Of a stretch of 64,000 bases of DNA, positions 62,517 to 64,000 are shown piece after piece. The notes beneath the pieces were generated by a model that saw only the letters and a program-made list of their open reading frames with translations, was not told where the DNA came from and made no database searches. The DNA comes from Kingella negevensis (GTDB lineage Bacteria > Pseudomonadota > Gammaproteobacteria > Burkholderiales > Neisseriaceae): NCBI RefSeq assembly GCF_030177895.1, contig NZ_CP123448.1:1426001-1490000 (forward strand). Direction: 5' to 3'. How positions within the stretch are numbered: the stretch's first letter is position 1; each line of letters starts with the position of its first letter. Position numbers and translations under genes: made by a program.

Positions 62517-64000
62517 ATGAATCATACTTATAAGGTCGTGTATAACGAATCGACCAATACTTACGTTGCAGTGGCGGAGTTTGAGCCGAGCAAAGGTAAG
62601 TCTAAATCTTTGAAGAAGGCTATTGCTGCGGCAGTTGCTTTGGCAGCGGCTCAGCTTGTGCCTTTAACGGCGCAGGCAGCTGTCTCCATTGGCTCAACAT
62701 CTGGAAACAGTATTACGCCCGCAAAAGTAACAGATAATGGTAATGCTGTTGCTGTGGGTCATGAGGCTTCAGCAATAGGAACAGACGTTGCAGTTGGCCC
62801 TTATGCTACTGCAACGGGTACAGATAACATCGCTATTGGTAACCATAGTAAAGCTTCTGCTACAAGAGAGGGTTACGGCATTATTGCGATTGGTAACCAA
62901 AGCAACGGTTCTGCATCGGAAACAATTGCTATCGGTCAGTGGGCTTGCGCAACTGCTTCTCAAGCGGTTGCCTTAGGTGCAAAAACTCAAGCAACGGGTG
63001 AACAATCTGTAGCGCTTGGTGGTAATGCTATTTCTTCTGGTGCGGCTGCGTTGGCATTTGGTGGCGATGACTTGGATAAAGCTTCTAAAGTAGGCCGTTC
63101 AACCGATGGCAAACCGAACACAACGGGTGAAGTTATAAATGAAGGCGACGTAAATAAAGAATTTAAGAAAATTTCTGGTCAAAATTTGGTTAAGAAAGTC
63201 GATAACCTAACTTCTACTAATAATACTGAAGCGCAATATATGCCAACCAATGCTTATGGTGCGGCTTCTATTGCGATAGGTATTCAAGCACGCTCAGGTG
63301 ACTTGGCTACTGCATTTGGTACGCAATCATTCGCAACTGGTTTGGCTTCTACTGCTTTGGGTGTAGCGTCTAATGCAAGTGGTAATGGTTCGATTGCGAT
63401 AGGCCCAGGTACTGATGCGACTGGTGAACAGTCTATCGGTATGGGTGCGAACGCCTCATCAAGCAATAATCACTCTATTGCAATTGGTACAAATGCAATA
63501 ACATCTGGTAATCAATCTATTTCTGTTGGTTATGCCAATAAAGTAAGTGGTAACAACTCTGGTGCATTCGGTGACCTTAGCACAATTACTGGCTCTGGTG
63601 CTTATGCAGTTGGTAACAATGTTACTGTTTCAGGCTGCAATACAATGGTGTTGGGTAACAACATCACTACGGCAACCAGTGGTTCTGTTGTTTTGGGTAA
63701 TAGCAGCTCAGGCTCTATGTCTGTGGAAACATGCTCTTCTGCTACTGTAAACCGTATTACTTACAGCGGCTTTGCTGGTAAAGTAACAGATAAAGGTAAA
63801 TATGTAAGCGTTGGCGCAAATGCTACTGATGCTCGTAAGATTGTGAATGTTGCTGCTGGTAATATCGCTTCGGATTCAACTGAAGCAATTAACGGCTCTC
63901 AGTTGTATTTAACTCAAGCGGTTATTGCTAATGTGGCAAATAGCACAGCTAAAGCATTGAGCCCTAATAGCACTTATGATGCAAATGGTAGTATCAAGCC
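62517..64000 (+). CDS. Trimeric autotransporter adhesin (YadA/Hia type), N-terminal part
   Basis: The frame is open for 494 codons and leaves the window. It starts with an extended signal peptide (ESPR, MNHTYKVVYNESTNTYVAVAE) and a hydrophobic core to LTAQA (about 55), then many head repeats of the AIGxxAxATG type (IAIGNHSKA, IAIGNQSNG, VALGAKTQATGEQ, IAIGPGTDATGEQ, IAIGTNAITSG). A neck motif follows (RKIVNVAAGNIASDSTEAIN, then GSQLY, about 440-465). Such proteins form surface trimers that bind host cells or matrix. Cysteines occur in the head (WACA, SGCN, ETCSS), which is unusual; SGCN is encoded by an uptake sequence. The anchor lies outside the window. Confidence 0.92.
   Translation, partial: MNHTYKVVYNESTNTYVAVAEFEPSKGKSKSLKKAIAAAVALAAAQLVPLTAQAAVSIGSTSGNSITPAKVTDNGNAVAVGHEASAIGTDVAVGPYATATGTDNIAIGNHSKASATREGYGIIAIGNQSNGSASETIAIGQWACATASQAVALGAKTQATGEQSVALGGNAISSGAAALAFGGDDLDKASKVGRSTDGKPNTTGEVINEGDVNKEFKKISGQNLVKKVDNLTSTNNTEAQYMPTNAYGAASIAIGIQARSGDLATAFGTQSFATGLASTALGVASNASGNGSIAIGPGTDATGEQSIGMGANASSSNNHSIAIGTNAITSGNQSISVGYANKVSGNNSGAFGDLSTITGSGAYAVGNNVTVSGCNTMVLGNNITTATSGSVVLGNSSSGSMSVETCSSATVNRITYSGFAGKVTDKGKYVSVGANATDARKIVNVAAGNIASDSTEAINGSQLYLTQAVIANVANSTAKALSPNSTYDANGSIK

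Overview
The window reads as chromosomal DNA of a member of the Neisseriaceae in the Kingella/Alysiella/Simonsiella neighbourhood. The main evidence is a very dense DNA-uptake-sequence dialect with core GCAGCCTGAA, often AGGCAGCCTGAA and often paired as inverted-repeat terminators. This is the kingDUS/simDUS type, not the GCCGTCTGAA of Neisseria. Supporting signs are Correia-like TATAG-ended repeats, an IS1016-type element, and the neisserial arrangement zwf-pgl-glk with nudE, hexR and pgi. Genus cannot be fixed from this sequence alone. LAYOUT. 0-2 kb: end of bamA, then skp and lpxD. 2-4.5 kb: IS1016, a truncated Correia-like repeat, a CZB zinc protein and an IS1301-like IS5 element. 4.5-8.1 kb: tuf and rpsJ (without the rest of the S10 operon), uppS, cdsA. 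8.2-12.4 kb: L-lactate dehydrogenase, a frameshifted M16 protease, fructose-bisphosphate aldolase, a ProX-like editing protein. 12.4-21.3 kb: Entner-Doudoroff and hexose block (edd divergent from zwf-pgl-glk, then nudE-hexR and pgi) with a HexR-like operator between edd and zwf. 21.4-23.1 kb: decayed genes and a Correia-like repeat. 23.2-28.7 kb: ClC transporter, ruvC, ileS, MliC-like lipoprotein. 28.8-31.3 kb: a nested mobile-element complex. 31.3-40.3 kb: TPP riboswitch and thiB, an ABC exporter, a tiny hydrophobic peptide gene opposite an XRE regulator, three small or hypothetical genes, polA. 40.3-45.3 kb: DUF3579-GNAT fusion, initiator tRNA, lpxA, fabZ, IS630, etfA and etfB. 45.4-52.4 kb: gnd, ybjQ-like gene, lpxC, IS1, gapA, a LacI-type regulator. 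52.4-58.7 kb: decayed DUF945 gene, mnmE, trmO, an rtcB/prfH RNA-repair pair in decay, ispA-xseB. 58.7-64 kb: rplU-rpmA between two copies of one repeat, a long-chain polyprenyl synthase, three tRNAs and the start of a trimeric autotransporter that runs off the window. HOW THE GENES WORK TOGETHER. Central carbon metabolism dominates: zwf, pgl, edd, gnd, glk, pgi, fba, gapA, ldh and hexR. Envelope biogenesis is second: bamA, skp, lpxA, lpxC, lpxD, fabZ, uppS, cdsA, ispA and ispB-type synthase. Replication, RNA and translation genes make up the rest. THREE THINGS STAND OUT. (1) The perfect DnaA box TTATCCACA occurs 46 times by hand count between 31.4 and 61.4 kb but only 3 times in the first 31.4 kb. 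Strand polarity appears to flip near 52 kb. Two identical parS-like 16-mers and a same-strand DnaA-box cluster lie at or near this region. An origin-proximal domain is suggested but not proven. (2) The conserved order lpxD-fabZ-lpxA is cut after lpxD, and the missing half lies 40 kb away on the opposite strand beside an IS. A single 40-kb inversion would restore it. (3) A Correia-like repeat carries an IS630 element that itself carries an IS1 and an IS5 element.
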